NCBI GenBank assembly: GCA_035772785.1
Contig: JAOCPU010000001.1
Coordinates: forward strand, 2,604,001 to 2,668,000
Source of the DNA: Phlebiopsis flavidoalba
Taxonomy: Eukaryota > Basidiomycota > Agaricomycetes > Polyporales > Phanerochaetaceae
Length of the DNA: 64,000 nucleotides
Reading direction: 5' to 3'
Below are positions 1-11,810 of the stretch, piece after piece. The position numbers were made by a program, and so were the translations under genes. Each line of letters begins with the position of its first letter. Within the stretch, counting starts at the first letter, position 1. A model generated the notes under the pieces. That model was given only the letters and a program-made list of their open reading frames with translations, was not told the DNA's origin and did not search any database.

Positions 1-102
1 TTTTGCGGAGGTGCCATGCCGGAGGATATGGCGAAGTCCGTAGGCAGCCACGAGAACCTTCGGGAAAGGAAAGGTTCCGGGGAGCCTACGATCTCTTCAT
101 CT

Positions 103-1006
103 TCATCGTAGCTGCGGTCCTGGATATGGTAGACAGATCGAAATTTGTCGTCCATAATGGTGCGGTTCGTATACTACGCAGTACAGCGAAGGAAATGCAC
201 TAGGTCGAGGACTTGCTCGGTCGTTTGCCCGTGGGTGCCAGTCTTTCTGGTCGTCGGGTACGTTTTCCAGATTATCCACTCCCTTCAAGAGTGCAGAGAG
301 AAGGCATCGTCGATGTGAGTCTGGTCCGACTGCCCCAGCCTCCAGCGCGGTGCCAGGACACTGGAAAGCCGATATAGCCATACGAAAAGGTTGGCCAGAC
401 CTCGCCCTATGACTACACCAACCTCCAGCGCCGTACACGCCAACGTGACCGTGATAAAGAAATACGTCGTGATGCGCATGAGTTACGGGAAGTCCATTTC
501 TTTCATCCTTCCTTCGCGCCGGAAGCAAAGCAGCCATTTGGCGAGGCTGGCCAGGCCCCGCCAAGCAGCCACAATACCTCTAACGCGCCCTCGCCCTCTC
601 CACATCTTCCATGTCTGACAAGTTGGCAACCGAGAAACCTGAGAGCAGGTCGAAGGTTGGTAAAATCGGTACTAGAAGAGGACGACGCGTACAGGGAACT
701 CACTGCGATATTCGCGCATGCATCGCTGCATAGGGCGCCGGACATCAACCACCCTTGCAATAGGCTGGCTGGGAAGTGAGCGGCTGCAAGAAGAATCGAA
801 GGGTGTGAGAGATTCACCTGAATCTTCCCCTGTTCGATGTCAAACCGCGAAATCCTGTATAAAATATTGACACACTGTCTGTTAAGTGGAAAATGCGCGT
901 GATACATGATCACATGGCACATGATGTCGATGGGACGTCGAGAATGAATGGAGATGCGTGGAAGAAAAGAGGCCAAGTCCGGAATCCAGAGAAGGAATCT
1001 GTCCAA
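103..1006 (-). CDS. Unassigned coding candidate with one hydrophobic segment
   Basis: I do not recognise this. The minus strand holds several open stretches that could be exons of one gene running toward the left edge. One 64-residue frame (479 to 285) starts MRITTYFFITVTLACTALEV and continues with hydrophobic character for about 35 residues, resembling one or two membrane helices. Upstream, a frame from about 1006 down to 760 is also open, and an intron-like GT...AG stretch lies near 710-630. Nearer the edge (about 155 to 4) a charged, acidic frame follows. No family motif is visible, the frames do not join cleanly, and the plus strand is also open in places. It could be a broken membrane protein gene or chance open frames. 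Confidence 0.2.
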
Positions 1007-1136
1007 GCAGAAAACCAGTCACAAAACCAATCCACAATGCGGACACCAGGTCCAGGGCTTGAAAAAGAAAGTCAGCAACCCAAAAGCCAAGTCACAAACC
1101 CAGGTCCGTGTGCATAGTCCAACGAAAACCCATAGC

Positions 1137-1297
1137 CGAAACCAGAAACCAGAAACCAGAAACCAGAAACCAGAAACCAGAAACCAGAAAACCAGAAACC
1201 AGAAACCAGAAACCAGAAACCAGAAACCAGAAACCAGAAACCAGAAACCAGAAACCAGAAACCAGAAACCAGAAACCAGAAACCAGAAACAGAAACC
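1137..1297. repeat. Seven-bp minisatellite (GAAACCA)n
   Basis: About 21 near-perfect head-to-tail copies of the heptamer GAAACCA. The array has one 8-nt unit (an extra A at about 1190) and ends in a 6-nt unit plus degenerate copies (aactaggaacaggaac). Because 7 is not a multiple of 3, every frame on a strand encodes the same repeating heptapeptide (NQKPETR on plus, WFLVSGF on minus), so the long open frames here are a by-product of the repeat and not genes. It is not a canonical TTAGGG telomere repeat. The flanks (1015-1135) contain looser CCAGG/CAAACC-like motifs that look like decayed copies. Confidence 0.95.
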
Positions 1298-1715
1298 AGG
1301 AACTAGGAACAGGAACAACACCCCAGAGACAGTCTATGGGAAAGTCAGCGCAGAAGGCAGTACCATGATCACCAGTCGACATCGCGCAGCGAGTGAGGAC
1401 CACGAAGAAGATCATACGTACTATAGGGTGGGCGAGGACTAACTAAGACCGTCCTCAGCTCGCCAGGCCTCGGGTCTGTTAGCCATCGGTACAGCCGGCA
1501 AGCGCGCATACCGGCAGACCTCTGCAAAGTTAAGACGGTGAGTGATAGCAATGGTGGGATACACATGGATCTCCAGTGTAACATTGGACGGGAAGAGACG
1601 ATCAAACTGGAGCCCGCCAGCGGGCACGTCGATCACTCTCCGGTGTCGGCGTGGAGAGCCTGGGTTTCCGCGTCGAGGTCCTGGACGTCCACTGAGGAAT
1701 CCCGAGGGTCTTCGC

Positions 1716-1865
1716 CCTGTAACCATTCTTGACACTGCATTCACGCGCTCGAAGGTCGTTGGCTTTGAGCCCATCGCTGAACGTCTTCATCCCTATAACC
1801 CCTCTTGACACTGCACGCGCACACCGAGATTCGCAGCTTGAGACCGGTGGGACTCCAGAGGATGA
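1716..1865. repeat. Degenerate tandem duplication of about 75 bp
   Basis: The stretch cctgtaaccattcttgacac at 1716 recurs as a close variant (ccctataacccctcttgaca) at 1791, both followed by ctgca and an acgcgc block. The flanking 40 bases also align loosely: gaaggtcgttggctttgagc matches gagattcgcagcttgagacc. On the minus strand both units read as a CSVK-x-GYR peptide, so this may be a duplication within a coding fragment, but no gene is recognisable around it. Confidence 0.6.
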
Positions 1866-2341
1866 GACGTAGGTGAACATAGCGGCGGGTCGAGGACAAG
1901 AGGTGAGGCATGCGCTGTCCAGAGCGCGGCTTCTTTAAAGCTCGGTGGCTGGCCATAGGATCCATTCCACCGGAGCCTAACGTGAGCCCCTGACTTTTGA
2001 GTTTTCGACCTAGGGGGTCGGCGGCGTCGGAGCTGCGAAATGTTATGTCGTAGTTGTAATACCCTTCATTCACACGGAGTGCAGGTTCTTGTATTATAGT
2101 CGAAAGCGTCGATGATATTGAGTCAAAGTGAGTGAGTGCTAGAAGATGCTAGATTGAGAGGCGAGCGTGGACCGTAGAGCTGTTGACATCGCATCGCGCC
2201 AAACGACTGGAGCCCCGATCTAATCTGATGAAATGATGCGCCACGTGGGAAGCAAGCGCTCATGCTCGACTTTTCTCCTCGGCTTGCTGTGTACACTTCA
2301 TTCCACCTTCTACAGCAGCCTAAACCCTAGCCTACGCCGAA
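1866..2341. other. Intergenic, upstream of SDA1
   Basis: I see no recognisable gene here. The last 120 bases before the SDA1 ATG are pyrimidine-rich (cttttctcctcggcttgctg, cattccaccttctacagcag), as in many fungal core promoters. Confidence 0.35.
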
Positions 2342-5174
2342 ATGGGGAGAGGCAATACTACTCACCTCTAATCTGCCTCAGCTGCAGAATTTGATCAAAC
2401 GCGACCCCGCTGCGTACAAAGGAAGAGTTCCTGCAGCAGTGGAACCACTATAACAGCGTCCGTCAAATATTCCACATCAATCCGGACGAACAAGCCCAAC
2501 ATTTCAGAGAGCTTGTCACTTTCATTGCGCAGTATCAGTCACGTTGCTTCAGTGCTTCCTATAAAATGAATAAATCTCGCCTAAGCCCTGCGATTCCAGG
2601 TTGCACAAGTGCTATCCCAAAGAGACGGCAGACTTCCGTCTCATTTGTCCACCATGCTGCTCGAAAACTACGGTTCCCTCTCACCGGATACGAGGAAGAG
2701 TCTGGTGCAAAACCTTGTCATGTTGCGGAATAAAGAAGTCATCACTTCTATAGAGTGCGTCCACTTCACATCCTGCCGCGCCATGCATAGCTCACCTGTT
2801 ACCCCTAGACTCTTGAAGACACTCTTCCCCCTCCTTCCGCGTACCACCTCCTCAGCTCTGCGTGCCAACATACGCAAAACCATTCTCTCAGACATACGAA
2901 ACTGCTAACCTCCGCACCAAGAAACCACAAGCTCAACCGCGCCGTCCAAGCCATGCTTTTCGGAATGGTCGAGCGTGGTATGGATGTTTCGAAGTCGCAG
3001 GAGACAAGGGGAAAGCTAGGGCAACTACGCAAAATGCTGCTGGGGGTGATGAGGCCATGTGTGGCGATCGTGCTGACGAAGGAGCTTTGGAAGAAGGGCA
3101 TCTGGTGCGTACACGAGCACTCTCCGTGGCCTGTGCGTCTCATAGAGATATCAAGGCATGACGCGAAAACCGTCTCTATCGTCGCTCTCGGATGCTTCCA
3201 TCCAACAGTGAAGGTACAAAGCGCGTCTCTCCACTTCTTCCTTGGAAGTGACGACGAGCAAGAAGACAGTGACGACGAAGAGGAAGAAGTAAGGCAGCAC
3301 ACCTCAATCATAACATAGACTCTTACTTATTCGTGTAGATTCCTAATGCGAAAGCACTCCAACATCGTAGAGAAATTAACAAGAAGACTCGCAGTGGCGA
3401 CAAGAAACTTCAGAAGCAGCTCAAGTCGATCAAATCAGTACGTCGACCAGTCGACCAGTCATTACAGATGATGTGCTTACCACCCTCGACCTGTTATAGA
3501 AACGCAAAAAGCAAGCCGAAGCAACAAACGCCAACTTCCCCGCCATCCAGCTCCTCAACGACCCCCAAACCTTTGGCGAAAAGATCTACGACATCCTGAA
3601 CCGCTACGACAAACGCTTCTCTCTCGACCACAAAATCCTGCTGATGCAACTGCTCTCGCGCGTGATGGGCTCACAACAAGCTCTGCGTGCTCGGCTTCTA
3701 CACGTACATCGTCAAGTACCTGACCTAACCACCAGCTGCGCATCCCGTCCATCCTCGTCGCGCTCGCGCAGTCCGCGCACGAGTACACCCAGCCGGACGC
3801 GCTCACGCCCGTCGTCCGCAAGCTCGCGCAGGAGTTTGTGCACCCCGGCGTCGGCAGCGAGGTCATCGCCGGGGGCGGTCTCAACTCGATTCGGGAGGTG
3901 TGCAGGCGCCAGCCGTGGGCGATGGAGGAGGGACCTGCTCGGCGACCTGATTGAGTACAGGAAGAGTCGAGACAAGGCGGTCACTGCTGCCGCGCGTGGC
4001 CTGCTGCAGCTCTTAAACCCGGGAGGTCAACCCCAGCATGCTTAAGCGGAGAGAACGGGTACGTGTGGCCTGTACGAATAGTAGCTGTGTATGCTGACCG
4101 TGTGACAGGGCAAAGAGGCGGCCATGGGCTTGTCTAAGGGCGCTCAGCCCCTTCCTTTTCGGCCACAAAGCGCAGCGCAGAAGCTACGCGGTCGACATCG
4201 AGGGTTTGGTGGTAAGCTTGCCTGCGTCTCCTTTTATTTCTAGCACTCACGTTCGCCCGCAGTTACTGGAGGATCATCTCAAGAAGCTTCGGGAAAGAAG
4301 ACTGGGTCGAGTCCAAACGACGAGGAGAAGAGGACGACGAAGCCAGCGTGGGGAGGGCTGGGACGTGGACGAAGATTCGGAAGAAGAGTCCGAGGACGGA
4401 TGGGTCAACGTCGAGTCGGATAACGAGGACCTTGAGATCAGTGACTCGGAAGACGAGGACGGCAAGTCAAAAAGTAAGAGCAAGAGTAAAGGAAAGAAGA
4501 AGAATCGATGAGGAGGACGAGGAGGAGAAGCCTGAGACCGAAGACACTCCAGCTGAACCCGCTCGTGTTTTCATCGCTTGCCACTACTTCCAAGGTGCGT
4601 CTCACTTTGAGCCACAGGCTACCATTAGCTCACCCCCTTTTCTCAGATTCTTACAACCTGCCGACTTCGCCCTCCTCAACGAGCTACGGATCCAAAGACG
4701 CCTCGGACACTGTCGAACGCGGCGGCGGCTCCGCCGCCAAGCGCAAACTCGCCGCGCTCGAGGCGAACAAAGAAAGCCCTCGCGCAGTTCGGGCAACCCC
4801 GAAGACACGTTCATCTCTGAGCACGACATCCTGGGACAAAAAAGGACCGCGCAAGAAGGCCAAGGCGGACTACGAGGAGCGGATGGCGTTCGATCGCCAA
4901 GGGCCGCGAGGGCCGCGAGAAGTTCGGGTCGATGAAGGGCAAGAAAAAGAAGGAGGCGCCGAGCAGCTCGACGAACAGGGAGAAGGCGAGGAACAAGCCC
5001 CTCATGATGATTCTCGCGAGCAGTGCGGTTCGCGGCAAGAAGAAGGCGTCGTTTGAGAGGGAGAAGCAGCAGAAGCTGCGGGCACATATCGAAAAAGCGA
5101 AGAAGGGTCGGCCATTAGTGCACGATAGCTGCATATGTACGTGGTATACTAATTTGATTTGTACGGGAGCATAG
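2342..5174 (+). CDS. SDA1: SDA1 homolog, nuclear 60S ribosome biogenesis factor
   Basis: SDA1 is a nuclear protein needed for export of pre-60S particles and, in yeast, for actin organisation and G1 progression. The N-terminus reads MGRG, then LLTSNLPQLQNLIKRDPAAY and a segment ending HFRELVTFIAQ, the conserved family start. Further matches are LSTMLLENYGSLSPDTRKSL (about 2655), VQNLVMLRNKEVITSI, the acidic block SDDEQEDSDDEEEE (3248-3290), LLNDPQTFGEKIYDILNRYD (about 3553), an HEYTQPDALTPVVRKLAQEF segment (about 3780) and NSIREVCRRQPWAMEEDLLG. A lysine/serine-acidic tail follows (4360-4510). The C-terminus ends LRAHIEKAKKGR. At least six short introns split it (for example about 2531-2601 and 4588-4646). 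Several single-base frameshifts interrupt exons, including an extra G near 2420 and paired shifts at 2604-2640. An alternative stop lies at 5116-5118. Identity is firm; exact exons are not. Confidence 0.93.
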
Positions 5175-6614
5175 ATCTACATACATTGCAACATACATCT
5201 GCATGCATTTTACCCCATACGCAGCAACACCGCGGGCAGACATTTGGATGAAGCGTTCGAGCTCCAGGCCAAACTATGCCCATATTCTCACGAGCTCTCG
5301 AGGCTTGACATCCATCGCAAACCGTTTTTTGCGCATCTTCTGTAAAACCTTCACACGCGAAGGTGTGCGATAACACTCTATTGAATAGCTCACGCGCGGA
5401 GACACTCAACACGAGAATGAGTTCGCTCTGCTCAGCAACTGGCTTGCTCTGGATGCTGCCATCGACGGGCTGCAACGTACTCATAGGCATGGCGTGGGCA
5501 TGATCTTCCTTTACGACTGACGTCCCCAAGTTGTCCTTGGGCAGCATGGTCGCGTCGTAGCTGTTGGTGAGTACCCTCTCCCTTCACGCAACGGATACTA
5601 GCTCACGCAGCGAGAGCAATGCAGGCGTCAAGGCCAAATCAATGGGCTTCTTACCACTTGCTTACGCACATGCCCACATGGTTTGCGTTCGAGAGACAGA
5701 CAGACGGCAACAAGCTCTACAAAGTTCTCGGCCTCCTGGATATTAACATGTAGAGATTCCAAAGAGTGTGTGTTTAAGTTTATCAATGCCTGAGGGCCGA
5801 GACACATAGTCTGTTTGTCCAAAAGAGTGTGGGGAGCTATTCTCACACTCTTTTGGACAAACAGACTATGTGTCTCGGGCATTGATAAACTTAAACACAC
5901 ACACCATGTCCAGTGTCCAGTGTCCACATCATTGTTGCCATCCAGGTGCAGAGCCAGCCGATCGTCATGATATCCTGCCAGGCATTAGCCGAAATGAAAT
6001 ATTGGGGATATTCAAGACGGATACGCTGCGTACCTTGCCTAAGACACAACCTTCAAGTTGGCCTTACGGCGCAGACTCGTCGCGCGACCCCAAGGGCCAA
6101 CCCTCCGGCCAATTGGTACAAGAGAAGCCTACGGACGCAAAGAGACCACATCAGAAAGGTGTAATGGGTTGATAACAAGACAGCTCACCTTTCTGACCTG
6201 TTTCTTGACTGCGTCCAAAAAGGCGTCGATGAATGTATGGATGTCCGCCGACTCGGACATCCTTCGGGCACAAGTGTCGTCTGTGCAGAGCGACGAGGCG
6301 TTCTCGCGAATGTAGTTAGCCGTGAAACGATGGGCTGTTTCGGCATTGAGGTCGTCGAAATGAGGCATGGCGCCACGGAACGTCACCGTGAACGCGTGGA
6401 AGCCAGCTTGCACTGGCAGTATCTCCCCTCCTCCAACCTCCGAGGTGGAGGAGGGGAGATACTGCCAATGCTTAAGCGACGGGAAAAGGCCCGATGGTGC
6501 AGGGACGCAGAGTTGGGAGGTGGGGAATGGGGACAGGAATGGGGGCGACGTTTGAGCAGCGTGGGCCTTATATCTCACGAATGCTGCCTTCGACGCTGCA
6601 TCACGAAATGTCAT
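5149..6614 (-). CDS. Unassigned gene, several exon-like segments
   Basis: I do not recognise the family. The minus strand has a series of protein-like open stretches. From 6614 downwards comes a start region MTFRDAASKAAFVRYKAH, then a segment with HFDDLNAETAHRFTANYIRE and ADIHTFIDAFLDAVKKQ (6370-6185). After a gap come NIQEAENFVELVAVCLSLER (about 5740-5680) and a last exon (5547-5149) with SELILVLSVSARELFNRVLS and four CxxC-like pairs in its tail (CDGC, CPRCCC, CCNVC). The composition is globular, with no signal peptide or membrane helix evident. It is convergent with SDA1, and the 3' ends meet or overlap near 5150-5174. Two long palindromes (5766-5904, 6410-6471) lie inside it, probably in introns or as insertions. 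Confidence 0.4.
5766..5904. repeat. Long imperfect palindrome, arms about 60 bp
   Basis: The left arm (5766-5831) and right arm (5844-5904) are reverse complements over about 60 bases with a 12-nt loop (5832-5843). The only notable difference is 7 extra bases in the left arm (near 5791-5800, gcctgagggccgagac against gcccgagac). The transcript of either strand would fold into a long stable hairpin. Confidence 0.93.
6410..6471. repeat. Near-perfect palindrome, arms about 30 bp
   Basis: The left arm (6410-6440, containing ggcagtatctcccctcctcc) pairs with the right arm (6442-6471) with one bulged A and one mismatch. The centre is essentially a single base, so there is almost no loop. Confidence 0.93.
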
Positions 6615-6671
6615 GCCATGATGCCGGTATCACATTCGGGGTCACAACTTGGGCAAGTACTGTGTTTGTGT

Positions 6672-8065
6672 CGCATTTGAGCTACCTATGCTAGTCATGT
6701 GTATAGCTACGAAATACAAATGAAATTGTATCGAACAAACGACTCGGACACGCTATAGGACTCTGAGACAACGAGCGTGCACAAGGCTTGAATGCAGGAC
6801 CCGTGGGACCAGCGACGCTCCAAACTTGGCAAGTGGCGGTCGGCGCCATCGAAGAGGTGGCTCACTGTGACCGGCCCGCGGCCGTTGCGTGAAGAAATTG
6901 TGACACTCCTCCTCTGGGCTGTGACAATCGAGAGATGCGTGGGGGCTTGTGCGTAATGTTCACGGCCGAGGCTGCCGTGTCAGCGCATGTCAGCCTCGAC
7001 GACCCCGGGGGACATAAAGTCCCGCCTCGCTCACCTCGCTCTCCCATTCCTCCTTCCCTCCCCCCTCGACACACATCGTTTGCCGTGGCCTTACACTTCT
7101 TCTTCTGTGTGCGCCGTCTGGCGTGCACGGCTCTGCTCGCGCAGATGCCATTTCCTCTACTTCATATCGTCCCTTCACCTTCGCACACGCGGGCAACGCG
7201 CATGCATCGAGGCGAGACATTGGCCGCACCGGGCTGCGTCGTGTGTCGCCTTTGCTCGGTTATATCGATGATGTCCTTGCCCGTTGGACAGTCAATGCCC
7301 CCCGTCGGGTCTGGGATGCACAGGGGTGACCTGGGTGTGTCTTGGGCTCGATGGCCGGCGGAGACGCTTTTTCCCGGGGGAGGTCGAGTTGCCGAGGCTG
7401 TCAGACAACTCGACCTCGCAGTGCGGACCTCTACGTGGTCCTCGGGACAAGTACTGCTGAGCTCCCATGCCTCAGCAGGAAACCAACTCGCACTAGTGAT
7501 GCGTTCAGTCTTTAACTTTATTGTCGGTGCTATCTTAGAAATGAAATACATTTGTTCTGCTCGCCGTTCATCGCTGTCAACGCGTCTGCTTATGGAAGTC
7601 CACGGCTATCCTCAACATCGTATTGCAAGACCGTCACCGGGCTCGTCGCACCAAACATGGTCATCGCGGCCGTCGTGACGTCCGTGGTTGGCCAGCGCTA
7701 GTTGAGAACAGCGTAGTAGCTGTGACAGGACTACGTGGTGGTCGTGGTAGTCGATGCCGCCACAGAGTGCATGCCAAATGGGCGAGACGGCGTGGCAGAC
7801 TGGGCAGAGTGATCGATCTAGGTCGCTGCACAGGTGGTGGCGGCGGCGGTAAGTAGCGAGTGGTGGCGGCGGTATTAGAGATCAAGTGCGCGAACGGTTG
7901 CACGCTTGCAGAGTGCCCAGAGCTCTCTTCCCCTCGTAAATCTAACCATGTATATTTCGTGTATTTAGAACAATGTGGTACTTACTTGATACACCCACAA
8001 ACCTATTCTAACACTGCTCGCAGCATACCGCCTCACCACCTCCTCCCATCTAAAACGTACTATAC
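6672..8065. other. Region without a recognised gene; small stem-loops
   Basis: I cannot assign a gene. At 7010-7080 there is a promoter-like arrangement (acataaagtc followed by a CT-rich run), and a plus-strand frame opens at 7145 but shows no family motif. Small inverted repeats occur at 7380-7417 (12-bp perfect arms gaggtcgagttg / caactcgacctc, 14-nt loop) and about 7455-7482 (ctgctgag / ctcagcag). A plus-strand frame at 7612-7680 reads SYCKTVTGLVAPNMVIAAVV, which could be a membrane helix. Confidence 0.4.
7380..7417. repeat. Stem-loop, 12-bp perfect arms
   Basis: gaggtcgagttg (7380-7391) and caactcgacctc (7406-7417) are exact reverse complements separated by 14 nt. There is no poly-T tract beside it, so it is not an obvious terminator. 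It is the third hairpin within 2 kb. Confidence 0.8.
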
Positions 8066-11000
8066 CTAACCCATGATGCCCCCTCCTCCCACCCTCGTCG
8101 ACACCGCCGACACACGGCCCTCCCGCGTCAGCCACAGCCGAGGTGCCAAACAGGCTGCCCCCGTGACCTCGAGCAGCGCCTCGATGCGCGTCCACGAGCC
8201 CGCGCATGACCTGCTGCTCCGCAAACGCGTACACCGCGTCGAGGCCCGTCGTACTCGGCGCGTGCGCGGAGCGGAGGCGCGCGGTGACGTGCGCCGCGAG
8301 CGTGTCGCACGCGTGCCGCGCGGAGGGCAGGAACTGCGGGGAGCGGCTCGCGCGCGCGGAAGGGCGTGTTGGCACGCGAAGAGCGCGATGCAGACGCAGG
8401 ACATCTATCATAGGAGCTATCAGACTGCGCAGCGACAGGGGAGTACTGGTGGGCGTACAAATTCACGCCGTTCGGCGAACACTTCTGCGACGCAGAGCTT
8501 GCGCGGGATGTTTTCGCGGATTTTGCGTAGAAAGGCCGGTCATCAAGTCGAGGAGATTTTGGAGGAGCGTCACCACACGGCGGTAGTGTCTCAGTGGTTT
8601 CTGAGGCGTACTTTGGTCACCGTTGTGTAAGCGCATGCCATGTCAGAGTGCTCACGGGTAGTAGACTGAGTTCGTTATGCATGGCAGCGATCTGGGCCGA
8701 GAGCCGGTTGAGCGCGTTGCGGATCTCGAGCTCCCTCTTGAGAGTTTTGCGACGCTGCGTCGCGTGTTAATACATGCCTATCTTGTACAGTATCACTGAC
8801 AAGGACGCTTCAATTAGGTGACCGAGCGGAAACCGGAATGAAGATACTGACTGGCTCAATGCGAGGTATAAATCCGTGAGAAGGCCAAAAGTGTGCGGCT
8901 GGGTATCTAAGAGAAGTAGACCTATAACGGTCACGAGTTCAACTTTGGATGCTCGTGTTCTGCTGGATACGTGCTTACTCTAGCGTGACGAGGAAACACA
9001 AAGCTGTTCATCAGAAGCGCGGCGACCATGCCGGTAGATATCATGGCCGCTCGTAACAAAGCAAGCACTATCAACAATAAATGTCAACTTAGGAGCACGC
9101 TGGAATGGAATGCGAATCACTCAAACTGTAAATGGGTTGGGTGGGAAGACATATTGATGTATCGAGCAAAGACGATAGGTGGTAAACGCTACAGAGCTGG
9201 CCTCGAGATCCTCACAGTGAGTCTTGAGATCATGTCATCCAAGGCTTTCCACTCACGCAGGTACCGCCAGCGGCCCAAGACTAGTCTTTGTGATGAGCCA
9301 TGTTATTGGTATATCAGCAGCCTGAAAATTCATTAGCAGCTCATATATGCAGCTATTCGGCAAGATGGCGACGTACAACAACCATGGTGACTAGCCCGTA
9401 TGGATTGGCTTTGCATATCAGCCAAGTCTGCGATAGTATGAGGTCCGAGCCAAAATCAAGAGGGGGTAGAAGACACACAATGTACGCGTACAGCGCTCCG
9501 AGGCAAGTTCCCAACTATCCGAACTATAAGCAAAAGGCCTTACGAAACTCCAAATTACACTTACAATCCTCAGATACCCCGTCCGCCACGTCGCCCCCGT
9601 ACTCGTCTCAAGCACCCACAAATAGCTAATCACCATCCACTGCCCCATGCACATCCCCAAACCACCTTCTCCCCGCCGACGCAGCCGGCCAAAAACGCAG
9701 GAGACGCCAACACCGCGACCACCGCACGCGCTCTTGAGCGCATGCCGCAGGTTCGCCGAGTGCCGCAGGACGCGGTGCAGCCGCCACACGCTGGAGGCGC
9801 ACCCGGAGCCCCCACGCGTTGCCGGAGCCGAGGCGGGCGGAGCGCATCGCCGCGCGGGGCGCGCGTCGGCCTCGCGCGGAGGCCCGTGCGCCACTACGGG
9901 CGCGGCGGGGTCGTTGTCGGCGGGCGCGACGTCGGGCACGTCCGGCAGCGCCTGGGGGTCGTCCGAGATGCGCGGGCGATGCCGAGCCAGGGCGCGCGTG
10001 AGCGGCGGCTTGAAGGGGGTGCCAGAGCCGGGGGCGGGCGGTCTCGTAGCGGGTTTGTGAAGCGGTGGGCGACTTGCAGTGCACAAATCCGTGCGGGTTT
10101 CTTGGGCCATCTGGCTCTTTTTCAGTACGGTACGAACGGAGAGGGGAGGTGGTATATACCTGGAGAGGAGCGCGATCATGGCGACCGGCAGCAGGTGAGG
10201 GCTTCTTTGGGGTCAATGAGCGGTTCGTGTTTCGTCAGCGCGTGGTTTCGGTATGTACATCTCGAAAGACAGTCCTCAGCTGTTCGCGCGCGCTGTCTCT
10301 CGCAGCGACGAGATCGGCCTCGGCCTTTTGGATCGCCGCGAGTTGCGTGAACGTCCAGCCATGGTGGCCCATGCTCTCCACGACGTTGATCGCGCCGAGC
10401 TTCGTTGAAGTCGCCTTGTCTGCATCCGACAGGCGCGCGGGGCCGCCATGAAAAACAGACGAGCGGGCGGGTCAGCCTGGTGGTAAAGCGAGAATGACCG
10501 TCTGCTCGACGCATCGCGTCGCTTCGAGGAGCGCAGAGCCGAGCCTCTGCGCCGGACCCTGGAGCGCCTCGATGATGGGGATGCTCGACGTGTAATGGGG
10601 GACTGGGAAGCGGTGGTCGCTGAGGGAGATTGAAAAAAGTGAGTCTGCCAGGTAGGGGAGGGCGTGGTTCGGGTTGGAACAGAGCGCTTTCGCAAAGGCA
10701 TGCCCCAGGCGATTTCGCGACGGAGGTGCTCCACGATACCTATGACGTGGTCGAATGGACCGCACTTGGGCGTCGATAAGTATCACAGTGTAGTTATAGT
10801 AATCACGAATTTGTAACGCTACGGATAGCAGCAGTACAACTCCGGAGCGGTGAATATGCAACTCACAGCTCAACCTTCCGATACGAAGCTCGAATGCAGC
10901 CTTGGGTGAGTAGTTCTCATTCAGTTTGACAGAGCGATTCAGCAAATTGACTTTGTGTTTCTGATATTCCTCAAGGTTGACGGGAGGGTCGTTGGGCGTA

Positions 11001-11810
11001 GGAAACGCCAGTGCGATCCCGAGACGTAGACAGTCCTGGATTACGACGAACGTTGATGCAATGTCCCGCTCAAAGTTGGTCACGCTCCAATGCCGGAGGA
11101 GCATAACGGCGAGCAGGGAGACGAGGCATATGATAGATGCAGTGGAGGGTAATCCAAAGAAAGTCACTGGATGCATCAAGGACTCGCTACCAGAAGCTAT
11201 GAGTATCTGTCTCCTTCATTGTGATTGAGAACACGTACGGACGGCACCCCAATATCGGTGGTCAGTATATCCATATCGAGGACGAAGCAGGATATTCGCA
11301 TGGACAGATTGAGACGAGGCAAATGGCTCTTCAAACCAGCCCAGCTAGGGGCAATACCCCGCACAAACTGGTAAGCCCCAGTCAGACGCCACATAGTAAC
11401 AGCTACGTACCGATAGAAGCTAATGAGGCACCAGGAAACACCGCACAGCGTCGCCCTAGACCTGACCGAATCCTCGGGGGCTACACGCCGCGACATACTT
11501 GGCGAGGGTCGACAGGCCAATGCCCGTAAAGGTCCCCGAGGATATTGAGCAACAGTGAGCTCGAGCTGCTGCGCGAGGCTGTCCTGAACGTGAGAAGACG
11601 AGCTCCTTGAGGGCAAGGACGAGAAAGGCCGACGGGGGCCCACGAGCGCGGCAAACGGGCTATCTATCACGACGGCGATGCCAGCATAGAAATGTCGAGA
11701 GCAGGCGAACAGCGAGTACGCGCGTTGGAACCACCAAAGAAGGATAGCCAGGTCTTGAGGCAGTCTATAAAGTGCGCGAAGAGGAGCTTGGGATCCATCA
11801 TGGCCAGGTA
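8066..11810 (-). CDS. BRE4-like multi-pass transporter, copy A
   Basis: A member of the fungal BRE4 / aromatic acid exporter-like membrane family (ArAE_2 and FUSC-type domains), predicted to act in an internal or plasma membrane; the substrate is unknown. Evidence in order on the minus strand: a membrane N-terminus with CLKTWLSFF and VQDSLAQQLELTV (11575-11540), HLPRLNLSMRISCFVL (about 11330), then LLRHWSVTNFERDIASTFVV, LAFPTPNDPPVNLEEYQKHK and FELRIGRLS (11110-10870). These are followed by GIVEHLRREIAWGMPLRKRS (about 10740), a long charged loop, a second membrane block with ALLRAAMISTGMVAALLMNS and FVFPRHAR (9060-8970), the helix TLKRELEIRNALNRLSAQIA (8750-8680) and a C-terminal AVYAFAEQQ-like segment (8220). 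Every block matches copy B at 16991-21313 in the same order. The start is approximate and many frameshifts are present. Confidence 0.82.

Noticed and set aside
1019..1442. Long open frames of repeating WFLVSGF / NQKPETR peptides
   Set aside because: They are translations of the 7-bp minisatellite and appear in every frame; there is no independent sign of a gene.
9418..10350. Long Ala/Arg/Pro-rich frames on both strands
   Set aside because: Antisense or out-of-frame readings of the GC-rich loop of transporter copy A.
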